From: Rummeliibacillus stabekisii
GTDB taxonomy: Bacteria > Bacillota > Bacilli > Bacillales_A > Planococcaceae
Assembly: GCF_007988965.1 (NCBI RefSeq)
Contig: NZ_BJVD01000001.1
Location: 744,001-808,000, forward strand
DNA: 64,000 nt
Direction: 5' to 3'
Below, in pieces: positions 36,264 through 45,143 of the stretch. The notes under the pieces are model-generated. The model searched no databases and was not told where the DNA came from. It saw nothing but the letters and a program-made list of their open reading frames with translations. Each line of letters begins with the position of its first letter. Position 1 is the first letter of the stretch. Made by a program: the position numbers and the translations under genes.

Positions 36264-38309
36264 TTAATCAATTCTCTCTCCATCTAGCGCTCCAGACACC
36301 CGTAGACGCTCTCGCAACGGGCCATATTCATCATCTTGCCAAAAATCAGTAGAATTAATTAGTTGTATTGCATCTTGCCGCGCAGTCTCTAATGCTCTGT
36401 AGTCGTGGACTAAATCCGCCATCTTAAATTCTGGCAAACCGCTTTGTTTTTTTCCAAAGAAATCGCCAGGACCACGAAGTTCTAAATCTTTTTCTGCCAA
36501 TTGGAAGCCATCATTCGTTTCTGTCATTGAATGCATTCGAACTTTTCCTTCCTCACTTTTAGGATCGGCAATTAATACACAATAAGACTGAAAATCACTT
36601 CGTCCGACACGCCCCCTCAATTGATGAAGCTGAGCTAAACCAAAGCGCTCTGCATCATAAATCACCATAAAAGTGGCGTTCGGGACATTGACTCCAACCT
36701 CTACAACTGTCGTTGACACCAATACATCCAGTTCTCCGTCACTATATGCTCGCATGACAGCATCTTTTTCTTGAGCAGGCAATCTGCCATGCATCAAGCC
36801 AACCTTATATTTACCATTAAATAAAGTAATTAATTGTTGATACACATCAACTGCATTTTGAACATCTAGTTTGTCGGACTCTTCAATGAGCGGGCAAATC
36901 ACGTATGCTTGACGGCCTTGAGAGAGCTCTTGCTCCATTTGTAGGAGGACCTGTCCAAATTGTTCATGTTTTACCCAACTGGTTTCAATCTTTTTCCTAC
37001 CAGCAGGCATTTCATCGATAATGGATACATCCATCTCTCCAAATGCTGTGATTGAAAGAGTACGAGGAATGGGTGTTGCTGTCATGAAAAGAACGTCAGG
37101 ATTTTCCCCTTTTTCACGCAATATCCTTCTTTGTTCCACACCAAATCTGTGCTGTTCATCTGTAATGACTAAGCCTAATCGTTTGAACATTACATCTGGC
37201 TGGATAAGCGCATGGGTCCCTATTAATATATCAACTTCGCCTTGTTTTAATCTCTGTAATAGCTCTTTCCTTGCTTTTTGCTTGATGGAGCCTGACAAGA
37301 GAGCAACTTCTACGCCGAACGGCCTTAGCCATTCATCAAGTGAAGCAGCATGCTGTTCAGCTAAAATTTCTGTGGGCGCCATTAGGGCACCCTGAAAGCC
37401 TGCTGTGACAGCAGAATAAAGTGCAATAGCTGAAACGACTGTTTTCCCAGACCCAACATCTCCTTGAAGGAGCCTATTCATACGTTCAGGAATCAACAAA
37501 TCACGAGAGATTTCGTTCACCACTTTTTTCTGCGCCTGAGTCAGTTCGTAAGGCAGCGATTGGATGAATTGACGTACTTTTTTTAAATCATAATGGATCT
37601 CTATGCCATGTTCTTGTTGCTTTCTTGTTTTTCTGAGTGCTTGAATTTTCATTTGGAAAAGTAGCAGTTCTTCATAAACAAATCTTCGCCTAGCTTGTTT
37701 CGCATGAGCAGCATCTTGCGGAAAATGGACACCTTCCAAAGCATCCGGCAAATTTAGCAATTTATACTCCTTACGTATGCTTGCAGGTAATGTTTCCGGA
37801 AGATCCGCTTTGGCATCATCCAATGCCTGCCTCATAAATTGTCTGAACTTTTTCTGTGACAGCTTTCCTTTCAAACTGTAAACTGGTTCGAAATCCGCTT
37901 GATCTGTTTTCGGACCAAATGTAATGTTGCTCACATTGATGACTTGTCTTCCACGATCCCATTTCCCTGTAACTGTCACAACCATGCCCGGCGACAATTT
38001 AGTCCGCAAGTAGTTTTGATTAAAAAATACTAGTTTAATTAGGTGGCGACCCACTAAAGCTTGCAGCTGCATTCTAGACTTATTTTTCCCTAGATAAAGT
38101 ACAGCTGGTTCGCTTTCAATGCGCCCTTCTACAGTAACGCGCTCATTGTGAGGCGTTTCTGCTATATCTTTTAAGCGAAAATCTTCATGGCGATATGGAA
38201 ATGTCCAAATGAGATGCTCGACTGTTTCAATGCCCATTGCCTGCAATGCTTCAGCAGAAGCTTTACCCACACCTTTCAGCTCTGTTACAGGGCTGAACAG
38301 ATTAGCCAC
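36264..38309 (-). CDS. recG: RecG, branched-DNA helicase
   Basis: 681 residues. It reverses stalled forks and remodels Holliday junctions. The N-terminal wedge/OB domain (about 55-150) recognises branches. Helicase motifs: I GDVGSGKTV (about 279-287), II DEQH, III MTATPIPRT and VI QLRGRVGRS. GTG start at 38309 overlaps the sdaAA stop by eight bases, with GGTGGAG about 12 bases upstream. An ordinary three-gene cluster with sdaAB-sdaAA, as in B. subtilis. Confidence 0.98.
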   Translation of the reverse strand: MANLFSPVTELKGVGKASAEALQAMGIETVEHLIWTFPYRHEDFRLKDIAETPHNERVTVEGRIESEPAVLYLGKNKSRMQLQALVGRHLIKLVFFNQNYLRTKLSPGMVVTVTGKWDRGRQVINVSNITFGPKTDQADFEPVYSLKGKLSQKKFRQFMRQALDDAKADLPETLPASIRKEYKLLNLPDALEGVHFPQDAAHAKQARRRFVYEELLLFQMKIQALRKTRKQQEHGIEIHYDLKKVRQFIQSLPYELTQAQKKVVNEISRDLLIPERMNRLLQGDVGSGKTVVSAIALYSAVTAGFQGALMAPTEILAEQHAASLDEWLRPFGVEVALLSGSIKQKARKELLQRLKQGEVDILIGTHALIQPDVMFKRLGLVITDEQHRFGVEQRRILREKGENPDVLFMTATPIPRTLSITAFGEMDVSIIDEMPAGRKKIETSWVKHEQFGQVLLQMEQELSQGRQAYVICPLIEESDKLDVQNAVDVYQQLITLFNGKYKVGLMHGRLPAQEKDAVMRAYSDGELDVLVSTTVVEVGVNVPNATFMVIYDAERFGLAQLHQLRGRVGRSDFQSYCVLIADPKSEEGKVRMHSMTETNDGFQLAEKDLELRGPGDFFGKKQSGLPEFKMADLVHDYRALETARQDAIQLINSTDFWQDDEYGPLRERLRVSGALDGERID

Positions 38310-39198
38310 GTTCTAAAACAGCTCCACCGAAAATTTTTGCTTGTAGCGCTTTGCCGGTTGGTGTAGCAGCTAAACCGCCTTGCGCAGTTTCTTTTAGTGC
38401 AGTAGGCATTGTTTGACCAATACGGTACATGGCACCAATGACTTCATCTGTTGGAATTCGGCTAGTAATGCCCGCTAGAGCCATATCTGCAGCAACCATT
38501 GCATTGGCTGCACCCATGGCATTACGCTTCACACATGGTACTTCTACAAGTCCTGCAACAGGGTCACAAACAAGGCCGAGCATATTTTTCAAGGAAATAG
38601 CGAAAGCATGCGAACTTTGTGCAGGTGTACCGCCAGCCATTTCAACAATCGCAGCTGCTGCCATCGCTGCAGCTGAGCCAACTTCTGCTTGGCAACCGCC
38701 CGCTGCACCAGAAATAGAAGCATTATTAGCAACCACAAAACCAAATGCACCTGATGTGAACAAATAGCGTACCATTTGTTCTTTTGTTGGATTTAATTTA
38801 TTCTTCACAGCAAAAAGCGTACCTGGAACTACGCCTGCAGATCCCGCTGTTGGTGTAGCGCATATTGTCCCCATTGCTGCATTAACTTCATTTGTCGCTA
38901 CAGCTTTGCTAACAGCATCTAGCAAGATATCCCCTGATAGACCTTTGCCTGATTGAATATAATTTTGCATAAGAACGGCATCCCCACCTGTCAAACCTGT
39001 AACAGACTTTACGCCTTTTAAACCCTTCTCAAGTGCTTCTTCCATTACTTTTAAATTATTTTCCATTTGGGCAATAATTTCTTCTCTGCTTCTTTCAGAC
39101 ATTAACATCTCTTGTTCTATCATGATCTCTGAAATAAGCTTATTTTCATTTTCAGCGCGTTCAACTAATTCTCTTACATTATGAAATAAGACTTCCAT
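38302..39198 (-). CDS. sdaAA: SdaAA, L-serine dehydratase alpha subunit
   Basis: 298 residues. Iron-sulfur enzyme subunit that deaminates L-serine to pyruvate. The 4Fe-4S ligands are expected from Cys in ICATPTAGSAG (about residue 109), GGCQAEVGSA (about 150), GLVCDPVAG and VPCVKRN. The Gly-rich core PTAGSAGVVPGT is diagnostic. ATG at 39198. It follows sdaAB by 12 bases. Confidence 0.97.
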   Translation of the reverse strand: MEVLFHNVRELVERAENENKLISEIMIEQEMLMSERSREEIIAQMENNLKVMEEALEKGLKGVKSVTGLTGGDAVLMQNYIQSGKGLSGDILLDAVSKAVATNEVNAAMGTICATPTAGSAGVVPGTLFAVKNKLNPTKEQMVRYLFTSGAFGFVVANNASISGAAGGCQAEVGSAAAMAAAAIVEMAGGTPAQSSHAFAISLKNMLGLVCDPVAGLVEVPCVKRNAMGAANAMVAADMALAGITSRIPTDEVIGAMYRIGQTMPTALKETAQGGLAATPTGKALQAKIFGGAVLERG

Positions 39199-39210
39199 CT
39201 TTTTTTCCTC

Positions 39211-39873
39211 CTATTTTTTTATGCGTGTCACCTTGGTGATATTTGGTAGAAGTTCGATTTCTTCCATTATAGATTGGTCAATATTTTGATCAATTTCAAT
39301 GACCATTAACGCCATATTTCCTCTCTCCTTACGAGATACTTCCATATGGCCAATGTTAATATCATATTCTGCAAGGCATTTCGCCACATTTGCAATACAG
39401 CCTGCACGGTCATTATGCACAACTAAAATAGCAGGCATGCCTCCAGACAATCGAAGCGGGAATCCATTAAGTTCTGTTATCTCAATTGTACCACCACCGA
39501 TTGAAATACCGACGATTGACATTTCTGTTTCGTCATCTCCTATTACAATCCGGGCTGTATTTGGATGTTCGGTATGATCTGTTTCAGGTATAAATTCAAA
39601 TTCCAAACCGGCATTCTTTGCGTCTTGGAATGCTGTTTTAATGCGTTCATCGTATGTCTCGTAATCTAGCAATCCACCAATGATCGCTACGTCTGTTCCA
39701 TGTCCTTTATATGTCTCCGCAAATGAGCCATATAAATGAATCTTTGCCCATTTTGGAAGGCGTCCAAATAAATCTCTTGCAACTCGGCCGATGCGAGCAG
39801 CGCCAGCAGTATGAGATGATGATGGTCCAATCATAACAGGACCGATAATATCGAACACAGATGTATATTTCAT
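39211..39873 (-). CDS. sdaAB: SdaAB, L-serine dehydratase beta subunit
   Basis: 220 residues, identical to the family length, with ATG at 39873 (GGGGAG eight bases upstream). A TTG five codons earlier is unlikely. The N-terminal half has the PSSSHTAGAARIG substrate-binding loop (about residues 17-29). The C-terminal ACT domain (about 145-220, AILVVHNDRAGCIANVAKCLAEYDIN) probably senses serine. It lies in an operon with sdaAA and recG. Confidence 0.97.
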   Translation of the reverse strand: MKYTSVFDIIGPVMIGPSSSHTAGAARIGRVARDLFGRLPKWAKIHLYGSFAETYKGHGTDVAIIGGLLDYETYDERIKTAFQDAKNAGLEFEFIPETDHTEHPNTARIVIGDDETEMSIVGISIGGGTIEITELNGFPLRLSGGMPAILVVHNDRAGCIANVAKCLAEYDINIGHMEVSRKERGNMALMVIEIDQNIDQSIMEEIELLPNITKVTRIKK

Positions 39874-40037
39874 ATCATTTCTCCCCAATTTTTATGAATG
39901 TTTTATCCAATATTATTACCGGACGATACTTTCCCATCTAAGCTTAAATGAATAGTTGTCCGTAAGATTCCTTGTTCCTACTAATCTCGCATAAAGAGAC
40001 ATATAACCCCTAGTGCGTTAAGTTTAACTTTATCTCA

Positions 40038-40066
40038 ATTTTACACGAATACTAGCGTTTAACCAA
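40038..40066 (-). promoter_or_regulatory. Candidate promoter of sdaAB-sdaAA-recG
   Basis: Minus-strand TTGGTT (40066-40061), 17-base spacer, TAAAAT (40043-40038). This implies a leader of about 160 nt before sdaAB. I see no T-box, SAM or purine riboswitch core in it. Confidence 0.35.
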
Positions 40067-40082
40067 ACTTTTTTGTTTCACC

Positions 40083-40117
40083 ATAAGAAAAACAGCTAAG
40101 CGATCATCTTAGCTGTT
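40083..40117 (-). terminator. Rho-independent terminator after fakA
   Basis: Perfect arms AACAGCTAAG (40091-40100) and CTTAGCTGTT (40108-40117) with a 7-base loop. On the minus strand they are followed by TTTCTTATG. Ends yloU-fakA. Confidence 0.88.
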
Positions 40118-40132
40118 CTTCGTCTTATTTTC

Positions 40133-41797
40133 TTATTCTACTGAGAAGATATAAGGATATAGCGGCTGTTTGCCGTTATGAACTTCTACTTCTACATCAG
40201 GATATTTTTCTTCAATGAAATGTACTAATTCGTCTGCTGTTTCTTTTTGAATGTCTTCACCATAAAGCACGGTTACGATTTCAGATTCCTCATCAATCAT
40301 ATCGCTAAGCAGAAGCTCTGATGCTACTTTCAAAGAAGGGGTTGCTTGAATAATGCTGCCTTCATTAATGGCCATAAAATCATCTTTATGAATTTCAATG
40401 CCATCAATTGTCGTATCGCGGACAGCAAAAGTAATTTGTCCAGACTTAACATTCGTACTTGCATTTGCCATATGTTTTTTATTTTCTTCAACTGTTTGGT
40501 CAGGATTGAAAGCAAGAACCGCCGCCAAACCTTGTGGAATTGTCTTAGTCGGCACAACTGCTGCCTCAATGTCTAACAGTTCTGCAGCTTGTTCTGCTGC
40601 CATGACAATATTTTTGTTATTCGGCAAGATTAACACTTTTTCAGCGCCAACTTTTTTAACAGCATTTACGATATCTTCTGTAGAAGGGTTCATTGTTTGT
40701 CCACCTTCTATGACATAGGATGCTCCAATGCTTTCAAGAAGTCTTGCCACACCTTCGCCCATTGCCACTGTAACAATCGCATAAGGATGCTTCTTCACTT
40801 CTTTTTCTGCCGCTTTTTTTGTATCTCCTTGTGGATGGTCTTCACCAACAATAGCTGTATGTTGTAGACGCATATTATCTACTTTTATTTTGACCAAGCT
40901 TCCATATTGATGGCCATAGGAGATTACTTCTCCTGGCGTTTCGGAATGCACATGGATTTTTACGACTTCATCATCTGAAATAACAAGTAATGAATCACCG
41001 AATTTGCTCATATCATTTCGGAAAGATTCCTCATCAAATGGTTTCTTTCCTTCTTCAAACCGCACCATGAACTCTGTGCAATAGCCATATACAATCTCTG
41101 AAGTGTCCATGAAATCTTGCGCCTTGTGATGCTCTGCGTTGACTAAATCATCAAGTGATTCCACAACGGTAGCAGTAGGAATTTCCTCACCCTTTAATAC
41201 TGCTGTAAATCCTTCATAAACAAAAACTAAACCTTGTCCACCACTATCTACTACGCCTACTTCTTTTAGAACAGGTAGCATTTCAGGAGTTTGGGCAAGC
41301 GCTTCCTTTGCCGCTGTTAACGTTTCTTCCATCACAACACGAATGTCTTGTTCATGTTCAGCGACTTCTACAGCTTTTTCAGCAGCAACGCGCGCAACAG
41401 TCAAAATAGTACCTTCTACAGGTTTCATAACAGCTTTATAAGCTGTGTCAACACCATGCTTTAGCGCTTGAGCAAATTTTATTGAATCCAATGTATCTTC
41501 TTTTTCTACTGCTTTTCCAAAACCGCGGAATAATTGAGAAAGTATGACGCCGGAATTACCGCGTGCCCCCATCAATAAACCTTTAGATAAGGCTTGTGCT
41601 GTATTACCGATGTTTTCTGTTTTATGAGCAGCCGTTTCTTTGGCGCCAGACGTCATCGATAAATTCATATTTGTTCCTGTATCGCCATCTGGCACAGGAA
41701 ATACATTTAGCGAATCAACATACTCTGCATTTTGAGATAAATGGCGGGAGCCTGCCTCCACCATTTCCGCAAATTTGATCCCGTCTAATGACTTCAT
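40133..41797 (-). CDS. fakA: FakA (YloV), fatty-acid kinase catalytic subunit
   Basis: 554 residues. With a FakB carrier it phosphorylates exogenous fatty acids for incorporation by PlsY. The N-terminal DhaL/Dak2 kinase domain (about 1-205) has NVFPVPDGDTGTNM with Asp37 and Asp39 as magnesium ligands. A middle FakA-linker and a C-terminal DegV-like domain (about 320-554) follow. ATG at 41797. Upstream gene yloU encodes an Asp23-family protein. Confidence 0.96.
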   Translation of the reverse strand: MKSLDGIKFAEMVEAGSRHLSQNAEYVDSLNVFPVPDGDTGTNMNLSMTSGAKETAAHKTENIGNTAQALSKGLLMGARGNSGVILSQLFRGFGKAVEKEDTLDSIKFAQALKHGVDTAYKAVMKPVEGTILTVARVAAEKAVEVAEHEQDIRVVMEETLTAAKEALAQTPEMLPVLKEVGVVDSGGQGLVFVYEGFTAVLKGEEIPTATVVESLDDLVNAEHHKAQDFMDTSEIVYGYCTEFMVRFEEGKKPFDEESFRNDMSKFGDSLLVISDDEVVKIHVHSETPGEVISYGHQYGSLVKIKVDNMRLQHTAIVGEDHPQGDTKKAAEKEVKKHPYAIVTVAMGEGVARLLESIGASYVIEGGQTMNPSTEDIVNAVKKVGAEKVLILPNNKNIVMAAEQAAELLDIEAAVVPTKTIPQGLAAVLAFNPDQTVEENKKHMANASTNVKSGQITFAVRDTTIDGIEIHKDDFMAINEGSIIQATPSLKVASELLLSDMIDEESEIVTVLYGEDIQKETADELVHFIEEKYPDVEVEVHNGKQPLYPYIFSVE

Positions 41798-41816
41798 AAG
41801 TTTTTAGTTCCTCCTC

Positions 41817-42179
41817 TTACACGTTCGCCACACGAACACCTTGCACGAAAATATTTACAGAATGAACACTCATTCCCAGTGTTTGATCGAGTGTATATTT
41901 TACTTTGGATTGGACTTGATATGCAACCTCAGAAATTTTTGTTCCATAACTGATAATGACATACATGTCTATATGTATATCTTCGCCATCTTGGCGAACG
42001 ATCACGCCTTTTGCAAAATTTTCTTTGCGAAGTATATCTGTTAAACCATCGCGTATTTGATGTTTACTAGCCATGCCGACAATGCCGTAACATTCAATTG
42101 CTGCACCCCCTGCAATCTGTGCAACTACATCATTAGAGATATCAATTCGACCGAATTCATTTTTCAATTCTACTGACAT
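41817..42179 (-). CDS. yloU: YloU, Asp23/Gls24 family envelope protein
   Basis: 120 residues. The DUF322/Asp23 fold: an opening GRIDISNDVVAQIAGGAAIECYG-type pattern (about residues 9-33), a central IDMYVIISYGTKI and C-terminal VNIFVQGVRV. Paired with fakA across the Firmicutes, where it may link membrane stress to lipid metabolism; the function is not established. ATG at 42179 with AGGAGG upstream. Confidence 0.92.
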   Translation of the reverse strand: MSVELKNEFGRIDISNDVVAQIAGGAAIECYGIVGMASKHQIRDGLTDILRKENFAKGVIVRQDGEDIHIDMYVIISYGTKISEVAYQVQSKVKYTLDQTLGMSVHSVNIFVQGVRVANV

Positions 42180-42211
42180 AATAACTCCTCCTGATTTTTC
42201 GACTATCTCTT

Positions 42212-42241
42212 ATTGTACTATCAATTCTTTGCAAAGGACAA
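42212..42241 (-). promoter_or_regulatory. Candidate promoter of yloU-fakA
   Basis: Minus-strand TTGTCC (42241-42236), 18-base spacer, TACAAT (42217-42212). Start near 42205, about 25 bases before yloU. Confidence 0.45.
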
Positions 42242-42428
42242 CATTATCTAGACTCTTTGCACATTATACAATAGTTTTTTGCATTTGTACTATAAAACTA
42301 CATTTAACTATAGACAGATAGAAATGAGCAACAGGTAAAGCGATTTTGTTATTTTCAATATTTTTCACAAGAATGTTTAAATGATTTTAAGTGTAAAGGC
42401 TTTTTTCTTGAAAGAGGGTCAAAATCAG

Positions 42429-42457
42429 TTGCAATGGCGAAAAGTGTGTGTTAAATT
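42429..42457 (+). promoter_or_regulatory. Candidate promoter of rpmB
   Basis: Plus-strand TTGCAA (42429-42434), 17-base spacer, TAAATT (42452-42457). Four of six positions match in each hexamer. Start near 42464. Confidence 0.4.
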
Positions 42458-42525
42458 ATTAAAGTATGTGAAATACCGAAGTGAAATCATAAATTTTTCA
42501 ACTTCTTTATGAGGAGGGAATTAAT

Positions 42526-42714
42526 ATGCCAAAAAAATGTGTGATTACTGGACGTAAAGCAGTATCTGGTAACAATCGTTCTCACGCAATGAACGCTAAC
42601 AAACGTACTTGGGGAGCTAACCTACAAAAAGTTCGTATCTTAGTAGACGGTAAACCGAAACGTGTATGGGTTTCAGCTCGTGCACTTAAATCAGGTAAAG
42701 TTGAACGCGTTTAA
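42526..42714 (+). CDS. rpmB: Ribosomal protein L28
   Basis: 62 residues, the Firmicutes L28 length. Begins [17 protein letters not shown], with [18 protein letters not shown] and a C-terminal [13 protein letters not shown]. Only one Cys remains, so this is the non-zinc form. Plus strand, opposite to its neighbours as in B. subtilis. ATG preceded by GAGGAGGG. A terminator follows directly, shared by position with the converging spoVM. Confidence 0.99.
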   Translation: MPKKCVITGRKAVSGNNRSHAMNANKRTWGANLQKVRILVDGKPKRVWVSARALKSGKVERV

Positions 42715-42724
42715 TTTTAACATT

Positions 42725-42761
42725 AAAACGCCAAGTTGATTTTCTCAACTTGGCGTTTTTT
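42725..42761 (+). terminator. Rho-independent terminator after rpmB (potentially bidirectional)
   Basis: Perfect 15-base arms AAAACGCCAAGTTGA (42725-42739) and TCAACTTGGCGTTTT (42745-42759) with a 5-base loop, then T's. Flanking A's also give the minus strand a short T-run. The 3' arm holds the last codons and stop of the converging spoVM. Confidence 0.93.
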
Positions 42762-42891
42762 CTTTCCCTTTTTTCTTTTTCGAGGCTGTTGCAGTTTTTT
42801 TAGGCCCTGCCGAATCATTAGATACCATTTGCAAACAAAAACGTGCAAAGTTACTCACTACTTTTGGTAATTGAAATGTGTATACTTTCAA
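42745..42891 (-). CDS. spoVM: SpoVM-like sporulation peptide with extended tail
   Basis: 48 codons. TTG at 42891 with AAGGAG seven bases upstream, inside the end of thiN. The N-terminus MKVYTFQLPKVV aligns with B. subtilis SpoVM (MKFYTIKLPKFL), keeping Lys2, Tyr4, Thr5, Leu8, Pro9 and Lys10. An amphipathic helix runs to about residue 23. SpoVM recognises the convex forespore membrane and anchors the SpoIVA basement layer of the coat. Usual length is about 26 residues; here a basic tail (residues 24-48, with KKKKGKEK) is added and the TGA stop lies within a terminator arm. Position between thiN and rpmB is that of spoVM in B. subtilis. Confidence 0.85.
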   Translation of the reverse strand: MKVYTFQLPKVVSNFARFCLQMVSNDSAGPKKTATASKKKKGKEKTPS

Positions 42892-42895
42892 CTGG

Positions 42896-43558
42896 TCACT
42901 CCTTATCATCTGTACTTCTTATCATTAAACATATGCCATGTGTGAAAGAAATAGACGCATATTCACCCACTATTTCGTTACTCGTAAAACGAGTCGTCCC
43001 TAAATCAATGATTTCATCCGTTGTTTCGTACAGCATGTTTTTCAAAGTAACATTTAAGACATTGCTACCATACGCAAAAAAGGATATATACTTGAAATAG
43101 GAATCTGCTACTATCTTATGTTCGCCAGGCTGAAAAAATTGCAAAGAATTCATTTTATTTATAATTTTAAATTCAATAGATGGATGCATTTCTTGTAATC
43201 GATAGATCATTCGCATATTTGCCTCAAAATGGTCTAATCTTCCACCTGTTGCTCCAATTAATATAATTTTTTCCGGCTTGTATGCCAAAGCTCTGATAAC
43301 GGCAAGCTCCGTATCCGTTTCATTTTTCTGCGGTGGATGATGTTCAATGCCTGATACGCGCTCTTGTATCCTAGACCATTCACTCTCTGTAAGCGAATCA
43401 AAATCTCCTATAGCCAGGTCTGGCATAATCCCATGATCCATCAATGTTATGGTACCGTGATCGGCTCCAATAAATACCGCATTTTTAAACGAAAGGAGGA
43501 AATCGCCTGTAACGATTTCCTCCTTCGGTCCGCCAGCACAAATAACGACAGTTGTCAT
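42896..43558 (-). CDS. thiN: ThiN, thiamine pyrophosphokinase
   Basis: 220 residues. It converts thiamine to thiamine diphosphate. Signature pieces are GADHGTITLMDHGIMPDLAIGDFDSL split across residues 32-57 (the metal-binding Asp in GDFDS), KNETDTELAV and GATGGRLDHFEANM. ATG at 43558 overlaps the rpe stop (ATGA). The last codons carry the ribosome-binding site of spoVM. Confidence 0.96.
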   Translation of the reverse strand: MTTVVICAGGPKEEIVTGDFLLSFKNAVFIGADHGTITLMDHGIMPDLAIGDFDSLTESEWSRIQERVSGIEHHPPQKNETDTELAVIRALAYKPEKIILIGATGGRLDHFEANMRMIYRLQEMHPSIEFKIINKMNSLQFFQPGEHKIVADSYFKYISFFAYGSNVLNVTLKNMLYETTDEIIDLGTTRFTSNEIVGEYASISFTHGICLMIRSTDDKE

Positions 43559-44220
43559 TTGATCGCTTCTTCTCCTGCTGTTAAAATGCTTTGCAATGCA
43601 GCCTTACGGTCTTCTTGTCCGTATATGGCTGAACCAGCAACAAAAATGCTGGCGCCTGCTTGAGCGCAAGGTTTAATCGTTTCTGCATTAATACCGCCGT
43701 CAATTTCAATTTCCACATTCAAGTTCTTTTCTTTAATCATACCTGATAATGTTTCAATCTTCGGAACGACAGAATGGATAAACTTTTGTCCGCCAAAACC
43801 TGGATTTACTGTCATGAGCAGTACTAAGTCTATGTCTTCTAAGACATGTTTAATGGTTTCAACTGGTGTATGAGGGTTTAATACAACTCCTGGTTTTGCA
43901 CCAAGTGAACGGATTAGCTGAATCGTGCGATGCAAATGTCTGCATGCTTCCACATGTACAGTAATATAGTCCGCACCTGCTTTTACGAACTCTTCTATAT
44001 ACTGATCAGGATTTTCAATCATTAAGTGAACATCTAATGGCAGATTTGTTACAGGGCGCAACGCGTCAACTACAATGGGACCCATCGTGATATTAGGAAC
44101 AAAATGGCCATCCATAACATCGATATGAATTAATTTAGCTCCTGCTTCTTCTACGGCTTTTACTTCTTCAGCCAATTTTGAAAAATCAGCTGCTAAAATA
44201 GATGGTGCGATTTTAATCAT
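43555..44220 (-). CDS. rpe: Rpe, ribulose-phosphate 3-epimerase
   Basis: 221 residues. A TIM-barrel enzyme of the pentose phosphate pathway interconverting ribulose-5-P and xylulose-5-P. MIKIAPSILAADFSKLAEE at the start, HIDVMDGHFVPNITMGP (about residues 32-48), HLMIENPDQYI, MTVNPGFGGQKF and EIDGGINAETI are all canonical. It starts two bases after rsgA. Confidence 0.98.
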   Translation of the reverse strand: MIKIAPSILAADFSKLAEEVKAVEEAGAKLIHIDVMDGHFVPNITMGPIVVDALRPVTNLPLDVHLMIENPDQYIEEFVKAGADYITVHVEACRHLHRTIQLIRSLGAKPGVVLNPHTPVETIKHVLEDIDLVLLMTVNPGFGGQKFIHSVVPKIETLSGMIKEKNLNVEIEIDGGINAETIKPCAQAGASIFVAGSAIYGQEDRKAALQSILTAGEEAIK

Positions 44221-44222
44221 TA

Positions 44223-45104
44223 CTAGTACCTCGGCTTTCTGTCCATGATTTCTTGTAAAAATTGCAAATAGTGTTCATAGCGATAACTTTTAATACTGCC
44301 AGATTCATACGCCTCTTTCACAGCACATTTTGGCTCTTTTAAATGCAGGCACCCACGAAACTTGCATCGTTCTGATAGTTCATCCAATTCAGGAAAACAA
44401 CGAGTTAATTCTTCCTTTTCAATCTCATCAAAATCAAAAGAGCTAAATCCCGGAGTATCTGCGATAAGGCCTCCCGCAATCTCAATTAATTCTACATGCC
44501 GCGTTGTATGTTTTCCTCGGCCAAGGGCTTCTGAAATGATGCCTGTCTTTAGACCAAGTGCTGGCATGATCGAATTAAGCAGGGTTGATTTTCCAACACC
44601 AGATTGTCCAGCTAAAACTGTGGTTTTTCCTTGCAGCAATGGAGCCATTTTACTTAGTAATTCTGGATCTTCTTTATAGGTTTCCAAGATGGTGTAACCT
44701 ATATTTTTGTAATCCTGCTCATATGATGCTATGTTTTCTTTTTCTTCTATCGATAACAAATCCGTCTTAGTTAGACAGATGATAGGATGGATGTGGAACG
44801 ATTCCAACACCACTAAGAAACGGTCGAGCAGAAGCGAATTAAATGCCGGTTCTGTCGTTGAGAAAACGAGAATAGCCTGATCTATATTCGCAATCGGCGG
44901 ACGGACAAGTTCATTTTTCCGGGGATCAATTGCTGTAATTGTGCCATCATTGTTGCCCTCTACCTCATATTCAACGTGATCACCCACAAGCGGCGTAATC
45001 CCTTTATTGCGGAAAACGCCTCGTCCGCGGCATTGAATTTGCTTCTCTCCATCCTTCACATAATAAAAACCACTTAATGCTTTTCGTATTTGGCCATTTG
45101 GCAT
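44223..45104 (-). CDS. rsgA: RsgA, 30S-maturation GTPase
   Basis: 293 residues. It checks late 30S assembly and releases RbfA. OB fold at the N-terminus (about 1-65). Circularly permuted GTPase with LTKTDLL (G4) before GQSGVGKSTLLN (G1) and DTPGFSSF (G3). The C-terminal zinc knuckle is CKFRGCLHLKEPKCAV (about 246-261). ATG at 45104 with AGGAGG six bases upstream. In operon with prkC, its known phosphorylation partner system in B. subtilis. Confidence 0.97.
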   Translation of the reverse strand: MPNGQIRKALSGFYYVKDGEKQIQCRGRGVFRNKGITPLVGDHVEYEVEGNNDGTITAIDPRKNELVRPPIANIDQAILVFSTTEPAFNSLLLDRFLVVLESFHIHPIICLTKTDLLSIEEKENIASYEQDYKNIGYTILETYKEDPELLSKMAPLLQGKTTVLAGQSGVGKSTLLNSIMPALGLKTGIISEALGRGKHTTRHVELIEIAGGLIADTPGFSSFDFDEIEKEELTRCFPELDELSERCKFRGCLHLKEPKCAVKEAYESGSIKSYRYEHYLQFLQEIMDRKPRY

Positions 45105-45143
45105 ACCATACCTCCTAATTCATCTCATTTATGCTATCCAATA

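Larger units (their letters stand above)
42180..42525. other. Divergent control region between yloU and rpmB
   Basis: 346 AT-rich bases without a supported gene. It contains promoter candidates for both directions (42212-42241 minus; 42429-42457 plus) and an additional minus-strand TATAAT at 42268-42263. No riboswitch or repeat was recognised. Confidence 0.6.
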
